Assembly: GCA_030765125.1 (NCBI GenBank)
Contig: JAVCDD010000203.1
Location: 1-53,833, forward strand
Source: Candidatus Hatepunaea meridiana
GTDB taxonomy: Bacteria; Electryoneota; AABM5-125-24; Hatepunaeales; Hatepunaeaceae
DNA length: 53,833 bases
Direction of reading: 5' to 3'
Each line of letters opens with the position of its first letter. Position 1 is the first letter of the stretch. Both the position numbers and the translations under genes were made by a program. The notes beneath the pieces were generated by a model that saw nothing but the letters and a program-made list of their open reading frames with translations, was not told the DNA's origin and did no database searches. This document shows positions 8,775 to 17,483 of this stretch, in pieces.

Positions 8775-11729
8775 ATGAATATAAGGTACAAAGTGAAATT
8801 ATACATCAAACCATTAAATCGAATATTAATGCAACAGCAAACGTTATCATTTGGTGGATTATCGGGGATAATATTTTTTATATTAATATCATTCCTGCTG
8901 CTGTTCCCGTTAATTTCCCGAGCGGCGTTAGATACTCCTGCACAAGAAATAAAACCCAAGGGACCTGTCCGAACCGATGTATCCCAGATAAACAAGATGA
9001 ATCGAGTGCATCGGCGTTCTAATATCTATCTGAACATTACAAACTGGGGTTTCTTTGGTAACACCGGTGAAAACAGGACACGTGATAAAGATTATATGAC
9101 CGATCCATGTACGGGTGAATGGGCGCCACAGTGTGAATATCCAGGTGGGTCAAGAATTAATTATATGTTTATGGGATCGCTATGGCTAGGCGCTCTGATC
9201 AGGGCAGAGGGTTTCGAATATCCCAGAGTTTCAGTCGGTATGGATGGATGGTTGTCCGTGCATGAGTTCTGGCCTGGTGAAGGAGCGACTAACAGCCAGG
9301 ATAATGGCATAATTGAACGCACGACATTACCTCTTGAATATGACTGTATCGGAAATTATATCGGCGGTTTCCAGGATTCCGCCATTTCTGAACAAGATTT
9401 CGTCTGCTCATATAGCGACACTTTAACAGAACCCTTCTTTGTAACTGAAGACGCTATGGACGGTCCTCATAATCCTCTCGGGATAAAAATCGTTCAGAAA
9501 TCTTATACCTGGACGTATAACTATGCGCAGAATTTTATTATCATTGACTGGGAAATTGAGAATATTGCCGGTAACTACCTGAAGAATTTGTATGTAGGCT
9601 TATATATAGATGCCGACGTTGGCAGAGTAGGAAACATGGAACGACATACTGACGACATCAACGGTTTCCAGAAGTGGTTCTATTATGAGACAGAAACAGG
9701 GCTTGATTCTTCAGTGATAAATACAGCCTGGATTGCGGATAACGACGGAAGGCATCAGGATGTTTCTTCAGGTACTGATTTTGAAGCGCCGGCTGTTACC
9801 GGTGTGCGTGTTGTACGGGCGCCAAATCCGAAACTCAGAACGTCGTACAATTGGTGGATTTCAAACGGTGATCCGGATCTTGACTTCGGTCCATCCTGGA
9901 AAGATGACGGCGCTCCGGCTGCATGGACAAACGTCTACGGCACACCTATGGGGGATGTCAAGAAATACTTTGTACTCTCCAATCGCGAATTCGACTATGA
10001 TCAGGTTTATGTTCGGGATGCTGAATATATTGGAGAACACTCCCAAGTTTTCCTTGACCGCTGGGATCCGGATGCCGACCCACTTGAAACTCACGATTGG
10101 AAAGTACCAGGAGTGGATGATGAAACTCCAGAGAACCTATTAGACAACCTTGCTAATGGCTACGATACTCGCTATTTATTGTCTTGGGGACCACTCGGCA
10201 TCTTCGATCACTATGATGATGCCGGCAATCGTATCTATCGTTTAAATCCCGGGGAAAAGTTCTCGATGACCATTGCTGTCGTTGCCGGTGATAACTTCCA
10301 CGATCCTAATAATCCCCAACCAACAAATGAAATAATAGATCCAGATCTTTTCAACTTTAACAGCCTGCGTTACAATTCCGATTGGGCGGCACGTGTCTAT
10401 GATAACCCTATGATAGATACCCCTATTTACGATTGGGGCGCTGATGGAATACCGGGAACCGGAGACCAGGGCGAAAATGATGGTATTCTGGACACAGGCG
10501 ATGGCTGGTTCGGTGAAGATGTTGGCAATGATGGGTTGTTTGGTATTGATCCCGGAGATACTTGCTATGTATGGATTGGTGAAACCAAGGAAATACATAT
10601 CTATCCTGGTCCTGACCCAGATGGATCCGAAAATGACGAACATCTGTCCCTTTCCGAAGATACCTTTGACAGACCTAAATACCTGGAATACACCAAACAA
10701 AACGGCATGCTCGACTATGGCGACGGACATCCTGATTTCAAAGGACCTCCCCCGCCTCCGACTCCAACACTTAATCCTGTCAAAGACCCCATTAGGATTC
10801 AAGTTAATCCCGACTCATTGTTTATTATTGATGATGCCTTCCTTGAAAAGCACGTAGTGATACACTGGAGCAAATATCCCTCTGAGAATCCCGATTACAA
10901 GGATCCGTTCTCGCGCGAATGGGATTTCGAAGGCTATCGTGTCTATATTTCAAACACTAATATTGAACGTGATTTCGCTTTGCTCGATGAATTTGACCGC
11001 ATTGACTATGCATTGTACAGCGGTCGCGATTCCCTTGCTTCACAGCCTGTTACTGATCCGAGTGATTTGCCGGAAGATGGATTCTACACCGGTATTTATC
11101 TCTATGGCAAGGAGGTCGGCAAGAATATCGGGTTCTTCGGTCATAATGACCTTTTGACCGATACTCTGACTAATCCTGTAAACTGGGACTACTACTATAT
11201 AATCAGGGATGCGCACCCAATGGTCCCGCGTTATTATTCAGTGACCTCATTTGACTATGGTGATTATAAGACAGGCACTGAATCACTTGAAACAGCAAAA
11301 ATTGCCAACTCGATTTATATGGCTCCTTCGGGAAATCAAAGAAATCCAGTGATGGTCGTGCCTAATCCATATCGTGCCAACGAAGATTATACAGTTGAGC
11401 ACGGTGGTGTATCATGGGAGAATCGCAATGACGGCACTTATGACTTTTTCCCACAGACGGATAGGAGGCTTTATTTTTATAATCTACCGATGCATTGCCT
11501 GATTCGAATTTATACTGTATCTGGCGACCTGGTGGACATCGTTCCACATAATTTGCCAGGTGATGATAATCAGGGATGGGCTGACGATTATGCTGAAGCC
11601 TGGGATCTGAACTCACGCAACCACCAGCAGGTTGTGTCCGGTATGTACCTGTTCACCGTTGAGGAATTTGATGATAATAACAAGAATACCGGTGATATTG
11701 AGGTCAGCAAGTTTGTAGTGATAAGATAA
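8775..11729 (+). CDS. Large exported protein with a VVPNPY-type C-terminal domain
   Basis: 984 residues if started at ATG 8775; ATG 8829 (MQQQTLSF) is an alternative that places the signal peptide (FFILISFLLLFPLISRAA) nearer the N-terminus. Neither has a clear ribosome-binding site. The body has no family I can name. It contains a DxGxDGIxGTGDxGEND-like acidic stretch around residues 556-590. The last 110 residues (VVPNPYRANEDY, LIRIYTVSGDLVD, SGMYLFTVE, KFVVIR) are a variant of the T9SS/FlgD-Ig-like C-terminal domain common in FCB candidate phyla. Its position between a TonB receptor, a beta-helix lipoprotein and a PorV-like protein supports a cell-surface role. Confidence 0.7.
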   Translation: MNIRYKVKLYIKPLNRILMQQQTLSFGGLSGIIFFILISFLLLFPLISRAALDTPAQEIKPKGPVRTDVSQINKMNRVHRRSNIYLNITNWGFFGNTGENRTRDKDYMTDPCTGEWAPQCEYPGGSRINYMFMGSLWLGALIRAEGFEYPRVSVGMDGWLSVHEFWPGEGATNSQDNGIIERTTLPLEYDCIGNYIGGFQDSAISEQDFVCSYSDTLTEPFFVTEDAMDGPHNPLGIKIVQKSYTWTYNYAQNFIIIDWEIENIAGNYLKNLYVGLYIDADVGRVGNMERHTDDINGFQKWFYYETETGLDSSVINTAWIADNDGRHQDVSSGTDFEAPAVTGVRVVRAPNPKLRTSYNWWISNGDPDLDFGPSWKDDGAPAAWTNVYGTPMGDVKKYFVLSNREFDYDQVYVRDAEYIGEHSQVFLDRWDPDADPLETHDWKVPGVDDETPENLLDNLANGYDTRYLLSWGPLGIFDHYDDAGNRIYRLNPGEKFSMTIAVVAGDNFHDPNNPQPTNEIIDPDLFNFNSLRYNSDWAARVYDNPMIDTPIYDWGADGIPGTGDQGENDGILDTGDGWFGEDVGNDGLFGIDPGDTCYVWIGETKEIHIYPGPDPDGSENDEHLSLSEDTFDRPKYLEYTKQNGMLDYGDGHPDFKGPPPPPTPTLNPVKDPIRIQVNPDSLFIIDDAFLEKHVVIHWSKYPSENPDYKDPFSREWDFEGYRVYISNTNIERDFALLDEFDRIDYALYSGRDSLASQPVTDPSDLPEDGFYTGIYLYGKEVGKNIGFFGHNDLLTDTLTNPVNWDYYYIIRDAHPMVPRYYSVTSFDYGDYKTGTESLETAKIANSIYMAPSGNQRNPVMVVPNPYRANEDYTVEHGGVSWENRNDGTYDFFPQTDRRLYFYNLPMHCLIRIYTVSGDLVDIVPHNLPGDDNQGWADDYAEAWDLNSRNHQQVVSGMYLFTVEEFDDNNKNTGDIEVSKFVVIR

Positions 11730-11737
11730 TAGGATTC

Positions 11738-11777
11738 ATTGCTGTATTGTTGCTCAGCAATACAACAATACAGCAAT
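11738..11777. repeat. Hairpin with ATTGCTGTATTGTTG arms
   Basis: Arms 11738-11752 and 11763-11777 are perfectly complementary around a 10-nt loop, just after the stop of the preceding gene and before the PorV-like gene. Related AACAATACAACAATAC strings flank the palindrome at 50.7-51.0 kb. Confidence 0.65.
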
Positions 11778-11810
11778 ATAACAATCAAACAATCAATAAA
11801 GGTCAAATAC

Positions 11811-12860
11811 ATGAATCGGCTTATAAAGATCATTTTAATAATATTCTTTTCATCCTTCATCCTTCATCCTTCATCCTTATTTGCACAGGCGAAGGTTGGA
11901 ACGGCTGGGTTGCAGTTTCTTAAGGTTGGCGTGAGCGCCCGCGCTGTGGGGATGGGGGAAGCTTTTACAGCCGTTGCTAACGATGCATCCGCGCTATATT
12001 ACAATCCAGCCGGATTGATTCAGCTTACCAAGCCGGAAGCCACCTTTACTTTGATTAATTATCCTGCTGATATTAAGTTTATATACATAGGCGGAATCAT
12101 TCCCACACCGATTACCAGCGGTGTGCTTGGCATTCAGATGACATCCTTGTTCACCGATGATATGATTGAAACCACACCTTCAATGATTTACGGCACCGGA
12201 CGAACCTTCACCGCCAGCGACCTTGCCGCTGCTGTAACTTACTGTCAACGATTAACCAATAAATTTTCTGTAGGGGCGTCATTTAAATATCTTAGTGAAC
12301 ATCTGGCGAATGCCACAGCTAACGGCTGGAGCGCTGATGTAGGAACGTTTTATACTACTGGATGGAAGAAAATAAACATCGGGATGGTTATACAGAATTT
12401 TGGCGCTGATATGAAGTTTGAGGACACACCATTTCCGTTGCCTATTATTTTCAAATTTGGCGCATCAATGACAGCTCTCGAAAAAGGACCTTATTCGTTA
12501 TTGTTATCCGGTGAATTCCTGCATCCTAACGACAATGTTGAGATTTATAATATAGGCGCTGAATTCAGCTATATGCGAATGTTCAGTCTTAGATTTGGAA
12601 AACGAGTTAATGCCTTGGTACGTGATTCTTGGTTGGCTTATGATGAAGACAGCCAGCGCGATCCCTTTGTGGAATATCCTTTATTTGAAAAGGACTATAA
12701 TGGTGATTTATCATTGGTTCTGGATGGCGTGTCATTTGGTGTTGGTGTAAAAATTCCTGAAGCCGGCGTGAATATTGACTATGCCTGGGGAGGATTAGGA
12801 ACGCTCGGTGGAGCGCATCGGTTTACTATTGGGTATATGCTTGCAGGGCGGCTCTTTTAA
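11811..12860 (+). CDS. PorV/PorQ-like outer-membrane beta-barrel protein (UPF0164-type)
   Basis: 349 residues from ATG 11811, chosen because an AAAGGTC-like ribosome-binding site lies 8-10 nt upstream and a signal peptide ending SSLFAQA follows. The N-terminal block GTAGLQFLKVGVSARAVGMG, then AFTAVANDASALYYNPAGL, is the hallmark of the FadL-related PorV/PorQ/UPF0164 group. In Bacteroidetes PorV is the shuttle that carries T9SS cargo from the translocon to the attachment complex. Here it sits beside genes whose products carry type A-like CTDs, which fits that role. No other T9SS subunit is in the window, so involvement in secretion is inference. PorV and PorQ cannot be told apart from sequence reading alone. 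Confidence 0.82.
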   Translation: MNRLIKIILIIFFSSFILHPSSLFAQAKVGTAGLQFLKVGVSARAVGMGEAFTAVANDASALYYNPAGLIQLTKPEATFTLINYPADIKFIYIGGIIPTPITSGVLGIQMTSLFTDDMIETTPSMIYGTGRTFTASDLAAAVTYCQRLTNKFSVGASFKYLSEHLANATANGWSADVGTFYTTGWKKINIGMVIQNFGADMKFEDTPFPLPIIFKFGASMTALEKGPYSLLLSGEFLHPNDNVEIYNIGAEFSYMRMFSLRFGKRVNALVRDSWLAYDEDSQRDPFVEYPLFEKDYNGDLSLVLDGVSFGVGVKIPEAGVNIDYAWGGLGTLGGAHRFTIGYMLAGRLF

Positions 12861-13301
12861 TTCACCACGAAGAACACGAAGGGCACGAAGAAGATAAAAA
12901 ATCAATTTGATAAGTTATCTAATAAAGTTATTGGGCTGGCTGTGGATGTGCATAGACAACTTGGACCGGGATTGCTTGAATCAACTTATGAGCAGTGCCT
13001 GGCTTATGAATTGAGTAAGCTGATATACCATTTTAATTACAGAATGTTCTTCCGGTGAAGTACAAAGAAATAAAGATTAATAGTGGATATAGAATTGACA
13101 TTATTGTTGATAATAAAATCATTATTGAGCTAAAAAGTGTTGATAACTATTACGCATCCACGAAGCGTAATTTCTCGCTTATATGAAACTGTCCGGAATC
13201 AAAATCGGTTTACTAATGAGTTTTAATGTAGAATACTTAAAGGATGGACTAAAGCGAATGGTACTATAAATCTTCGTGCTCTTCGTGTCCTTCGTGGTGA
13301 A
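12861..13301. mobile_element. Element-like unit: 31-bp terminal inverted repeats around a dead GxxExxY gene
   Basis: Left end 12861-12891 (TTCACCACGAAGAACACGAA...) and right end 13271-13301 are inverted repeats matching at 29 of 31 positions. Both are built from reiterated ACGAAG units. The interior is entirely the GxxExxY-family pseudogene. Similar ACGAAGGACACGAAG strings stand alone at 53469-53495 and inside 2380-2411. No transposase gene is present. That the arms mobilise the unit is inference. Confidence 0.65.
12901..13269 (+). pseudogene. Frameshifted GxxExxY-family protein gene
   Basis: Three plus-strand segments together read as one GxxExxY protein (PF13366-type). They are NKVIGLAVDVHRQLGPGLLE and STYEQCLAYELSK from about 12915, LPVKYKEIKINSGYRIDIIV and ending IIIELKSVD from about 13053, and [20 protein letters not shown] then KDGLKRMVL to TAA 13267-13269. 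A frameshift near 13022-13045, another near 13140 and a TAA where the family has Gln (in HEAQFL) break it. GxxExxY is named for its G-x-x-E-x-x-Y motif, seen here as GLLESTY. The function of the family is not established. Confidence 0.85.
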
Positions 13302-13366
13302 ATAAACAACTTAACAACATACGAGGTTTAAGGGTGAAGAAACCTCATTAAAAGATTGGTGGACAA

Positions 13367-16300
13367 GTGCATTTTCTAATGTATAAAAAACTTGGTATCG
13401 CAGCATTTATTATCTTATTACTTACTCTTCAAGCAGTGGCTTTAGACGTTAGTGATACTTTATCCGGTGGGTCATGGACATTAGCTGACAGTCCTGTTCG
13501 TGTTGTCGGTGACATTGTTCTTCCGGATGGAAACCGGCTCACTATTGATCCCGGAGTTCTGATAGATTTTACCGGACCGTATAACTTCGTGATTAATGGT
13601 TTGTTACAGGCGGTTGGTACTCGCACGGACAGCATTGTATTTACAAGTGAGTTCAGAGTGGAACACCCGGATTCAATTAGCAAGCGTTGGAAAGGATTAC
13701 GTTTTGAAAATGCTGATCGAGGCTGCAAACTGACATTTTGTATCGTCGAATTCAGTTATGCTCGTGGTAATTGGCCTGAGAATTGTGGGGGTGGTGTGTA
13801 TGTTAACGGAAGTTCACCCGAGATTAGAAGATGCAGTATAAGATATAACAAAGCTGATGGTGACGGCGGTGGTATCTATGCAATGTTTACTACGTCAATT
13901 GTAAGAAATAACTTGATATATGGGAATTTCTCCGGTAACTTTGGCGGTGGTATATTTATCACCTATTCAGAGCCTAAGATTATTAACTGCACCATTGCAA
14001 AGGACAGCGCCCTCGGATGGGGAGGTGGCATCTTTGTTGGTACTGAAGGTGAACCAAATATAACTAATTGTATAATATCACATAATTTTCAAGATTTATG
14101 GGATGGCGATCTTCCTTCAGGGGATCAGTTCTTCAATAATCTGGCTCGTATACGTTCAGCAGAACCCAAGATAGTCTTTTCCTGCATTCCTCACCCAGCA
14201 GATAAATTTCCGGGTACGGGAAATATAAATAGCGATCCGGAATTCCGGTCTGTTGATCTGGATGAACTTGATTTTCAGCTTAAATATTCATCTTCTTGTA
14301 TAGATGCCGGTGACCCTGAAATGAACCCCAGCGCCGAGCCGGATATCTTAGTAAACAGGATAAATATAGGAGCTTATGGCGGAACGGAAGACGCTGCATT
14401 ATCGGTTCCGGTAATATTCAATGATTTCTCTGATATTGGAATTACACTGAGTTTTGGTAGTATCCGTTGTACCACTCAAACAAGTAGGGAAATTAAAATA
14501 GAAAACAATGGTCATTACAACTTGTTTTTATATGATTTTAGATTTGAAACCTCCGTCTTCTTCCCCGATTCTGTCTTCGATGAAGTCAAAAAAATTATGG
14601 TTCCTGAATTCACTACCGAACCAATTGAACCGGAGGGAGTGGGAAAATTTAATATCAATTTCCTACCGTTGGAACTTGATACAATAATGGACACACTTAC
14701 GATAATATCAAATGATACTCTCCATCCGCTTATTCGTTTGCCGCTTATGGGAATTGGAATTTATCCAAAAGCTTTTATTGAGGATACTTTGCTGGACTTC
14801 GGTGGAAAACAGATTGATGTCAGACACAGGGATACACTCTATGTGCATAATCAGGGCAGCAGCAATCTTCGAGTCTCTTCCGTGAGCATTCAAGGAGATA
14901 ATTACACAGCATCAGTGGATGATAATGATGTCGATGATGGTGATTCCACAGCGATAATTGTTATATTCCTTCCCACTCACCCTGAAAAATATGAAGCAAA
15001 CCTTACTATACGCACGAATGATCGAGACCTCTTGATACCACTTGAAGGTACAGGAACCGGTCCTAAGATGATAATAGAAATTGATTCTTTATTTATGGGC
15101 TATGCTTATGCTGCAGATGATGGGGACACGGTTACTTATTCTATAAACATTTCAAACATAGGCAGCGAAGAGTTGGTTGTAACTGAAGCAAACGTTGCAG
15201 ATGTTGCTTTTTCTGTTAACCTGCCTGATAATGGATTAAGGATTGCTGTTCGAGACACTATGGAACTTCCAATCAATTTTCATCCATTGAATCCGAACGA
15301 GGATTATCAGGATTTGCTGTTTATCTTAAGTAATTATCCGTTACCGGATACTGTTGAATTGTATGGAACCGGTATGGCGGAACCCGGAGCCTATGTATTC
15401 GGCGACGTTGGCGGAGCCACTTGGGATTGGGCGGACGATCATCCTGATTATATCATCCTCGATTCCGTTTACGTTCCTGCGCATGCACCGCTGCGGATTA
15501 TGCCCGGTGCCCGCATCTTGTTTGAACCGAATGCGTTTATGCGGATAGATGGTGAATTAAGAGCAATTGGGCTGCCAGATGATTCTATACGATTTATACC
15601 TCGTGACCAATCAGGGGAATATTCCGCACGTTGGGGTGGTATTCACCTTAGTTACGAAGATGCCACACGTATGGCATACTGTCTGATTCAGGGAAGTAGA
15701 GAAGGCGTTCATATCCGTGAGGCTTCTCCATTGATCCAGTTCTGCACCATTACTGACAACATCGATACATCCCAAACAAGCGATGGTGGTGGTTTCCATA
15801 TTGAGAACTCAGGCGCACGTATTGCAGGTTGTATCGTTAAAAATAATCGTGCTCAAAACGGCGGCGGCATCTTTATTCTTAACTCCAAACCTGTAATAAA
15901 CAACTGTATTATCCGGAACAATGCAGCCATTAACGGCGGTGGTGTTTATATGAAATTCCTGGTAGGCGCTCTATTTCAAAGTAATCTTATATATGGGAAC
16001 ACAGGCGGAGCAGTAAGTATCCATGATCATTCCGCTCCAAGATTGATTAATAACACGATTGCGAATAACATGGATGGAGGCATCACAGCGACGATACGTA
16101 GTGTTCCTGTGTTGATGAACACTATTCTCTGGAATAACGGTGGAGACACCGAAATAAAGCTTTATCAACAATCCAATACACTTGTTTCCTATTGTGGTAT
16201 CGAGGGGAATTTCGATGGAACGCATAACTTGAATCTTAATCATAATGATATGAACCCGCAATTTGCTGATGCTGATGCTGGAGATTATCGGTTATTAACA

Positions 16301-17386
16301 GGTTCTCCCTTAATAGATACCGGTAATCCGGAACGGATATACCGCGATCTCTTTTTCCCTCCTTCAATGGGGGTGAATCGTTGTGATATTGGAGCGTATG
16401 GCGGTCCCTTTAGCGGTAGCTGGACTATACCGGACGTCTCTATTTCACTGTTTCAGAATCCTGCATTCCCACAGTGGATTGACATCTTCGTTACTTCACT
16501 GGGTGAATTTCAGGAAGCCCCCGTATGTTCAGTCGAGTTCAGTGACATTCCGGCGTTCAGCATTCAACTTAACCAGAATCCCAGTGACGACTGCACTTAT
16601 ATGGGGAGCTATGAAGCCTCCACTGACGGTAGTTTATTCATCACCGTTAGTGCAGTGATGAGTGGCGGTAGAAATCAGAAAGTCAGCCGGTCTTATGAAC
16701 TTACACTAATTGAACCGGGTGGTGGTACAATCCGTATGGTTGGTGTGATAGGTGAGATGACTTTGCCTTCTGAATCTTATGATAACAATCTTGTAGTTTT
16801 ATCAGGATGCGATCCCGATCCAATCAAACCATCTAACGGTAAAATCTTCCTGTCACCGCTGTTCTTCATTAGGGGACTTGATGTATCACTGTTAGATTTC
16901 GGGAAATTGAGCTTGGAATTTGAAGGAAACAACTGGCTGGACAGCGACCTTGATCAGCTTGGTATTTATCGGCTGGAAAACGGAGTCTGGATACGTTTGA
17001 AAGGTGGATACGATAACGGTTACATCACCGGACTGCTCGACAGGGGAGGATGCTTCGCTATTGCTTTGGATGAACATTACTCTGCATCTCTTGAAGATAA
17101 CGTCCCACGCACCGCAGGTCTGATTAAAGCTTATCCTAATCCTTTCAATCGGAAAGTAACTATTATGTTTGATATAATACGAACATCAACGGTTCAATTG
17201 TCGGTTTATAATCTGGCAGGTCGTCAAGTTGCTAATCTGGTCAACAGCACACTTTCTCCAGGGTCTCATACTGCCGTCTGGGACGGAAGAATGGACGACG
17301 GCAGTTGGCTGCCAAGCGGTATCTATTGGGGTCGACTTGACAGCGATGAGGAAATGCGGTTGGTTAAGCTGTTACTTTTAAGGTAA
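13367..17386 (+). CDS. Secreted beta-helix / HYDIN-like / T9SS-CTD surface protein
   Basis: 1339 residues from GTG 13367 (GGTGG at 13358-13362, close spacing); ATG 13379 is possible and also leaves a full signal peptide (IAAFIILLLTLQAVALD). Domains: beta-helix 1 (about 30-345, cap LTIDPGVLIDFTG), two or three choice-of-anchor-D/HYDIN-like Ig domains (about 360-670, e.g. IIVIFLPTHPEKY, LTIRTNDRDLLIPLEGTGTG), beta-helix 2 (about 675-1005, ending GAYGGPFSG), an uncharacterised region, and a type A-like CTD from about 1253 (YPNPFNRKVTIMF, SVYNLAGRQV, SGIYWGRLDS). The product should be exported through Sec and anchored by T9SS. Partner or substrate unknown. Confidence 0.85.
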   Translation: MHFLMYKKLGIAAFIILLLTLQAVALDVSDTLSGGSWTLADSPVRVVGDIVLPDGNRLTIDPGVLIDFTGPYNFVINGLLQAVGTRTDSIVFTSEFRVEHPDSISKRWKGLRFENADRGCKLTFCIVEFSYARGNWPENCGGGVYVNGSSPEIRRCSIRYNKADGDGGGIYAMFTTSIVRNNLIYGNFSGNFGGGIFITYSEPKIINCTIAKDSALGWGGGIFVGTEGEPNITNCIISHNFQDLWDGDLPSGDQFFNNLARIRSAEPKIVFSCIPHPADKFPGTGNINSDPEFRSVDLDELDFQLKYSSSCIDAGDPEMNPSAEPDILVNRINIGAYGGTEDAALSVPVIFNDFSDIGITLSFGSIRCTTQTSREIKIENNGHYNLFLYDFRFETSVFFPDSVFDEVKKIMVPEFTTEPIEPEGVGKFNINFLPLELDTIMDTLTIISNDTLHPLIRLPLMGIGIYPKAFIEDTLLDFGGKQIDVRHRDTLYVHNQGSSNLRVSSVSIQGDNYTASVDDNDVDDGDSTAIIVIFLPTHPEKYEANLTIRTNDRDLLIPLEGTGTGPKMIIEIDSLFMGYAYAADDGDTVTYSINISNIGSEELVVTEANVADVAFSVNLPDNGLRIAVRDTMELPINFHPLNPNEDYQDLLFILSNYPLPDTVELYGTGMAEPGAYVFGDVGGATWDWADDHPDYIILDSVYVPAHAPLRIMPGARILFEPNAFMRIDGELRAIGLPDDSIRFIPRDQSGEYSARWGGIHLSYEDATRMAYCLIQGSREGVHIREASPLIQFCTITDNIDTSQTSDGGGFHIENSGARIAGCIVKNNRAQNGGGIFILNSKPVINNCIIRNNAAINGGGVYMKFLVGALFQSNLIYGNTGGAVSIHDHSAPRLINNTIANNMDGGITATIRSVPVLMNTILWNNGGDTEIKLYQQSNTLVSYCGIEGNFDGTHNLNLNHNDMNPQFADADAGDYRLLTGSPLIDTGNPERIYRDLFFPPSMGVNRCDIGAYGGPFSGSWTIPDVSISLFQNPAFPQWIDIFVTSLGEFQEAPVCSVEFSDIPAFSIQLNQNPSDDCTYMGSYEASTDGSLFITVSAVMSGGRNQKVSRSYELTLIEPGGGTIRMVGVIGEMTLPSESYDNNLVVLSGCDPDPIKPSNGKIFLSPLFFIRGLDVSLLDFGKLSLEFEGNNWLDSDLDQLGIYRLENGVWIRLKGGYDNGYITGLLDRGGCFAIALDEHYSASLEDNVPRTAGLIKAYPNPFNRKVTIMFDIIRTSTVQLSVYNLAGRQVANLVNSTLSPGSHTAVWDGRMDDGSWLPSGIYWGRLDSDEEMRLVKLLLLR

Positions 17387-17401
17387 AAAATTTGAAGTTC
17401 A

Positions 17402-17425
17402 GCGCGGGGATTAATCCCTACGCGA
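17402..17425. repeat. Palindrome around GGGATTAATCCC
   Basis: GGGATTAATCCC (17407-17418) is a perfect 12-bp palindrome, flanked by GCG on the left and CGCG on the right. It lies 20 nt after the beta-helix gene and has no T-run. Confidence 0.5.
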
Positions 17426-17483
17426 AATTAGCACTCAACAAAATTTCATTAGTTATTCTTACACATAATACTGAGGTGTATAA

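Noticed and set aside
9733-10143. 136-codon alternative plus-strand frame inside the large exported protein gene
   Set aside because: Out of frame with the supported gene and without protein-like features or a start signal.
10242-10802. 186-codon minus-strand frame inside the large exported protein gene
   Set aside because: It is antisense to a well-supported coding sequence, with no start signal and no recognisable domain.
17387-17483. Terminator after the beta-helix/HYDIN gene
   Set aside because: The GGGATTAATCCC palindrome has no T-run on either side.
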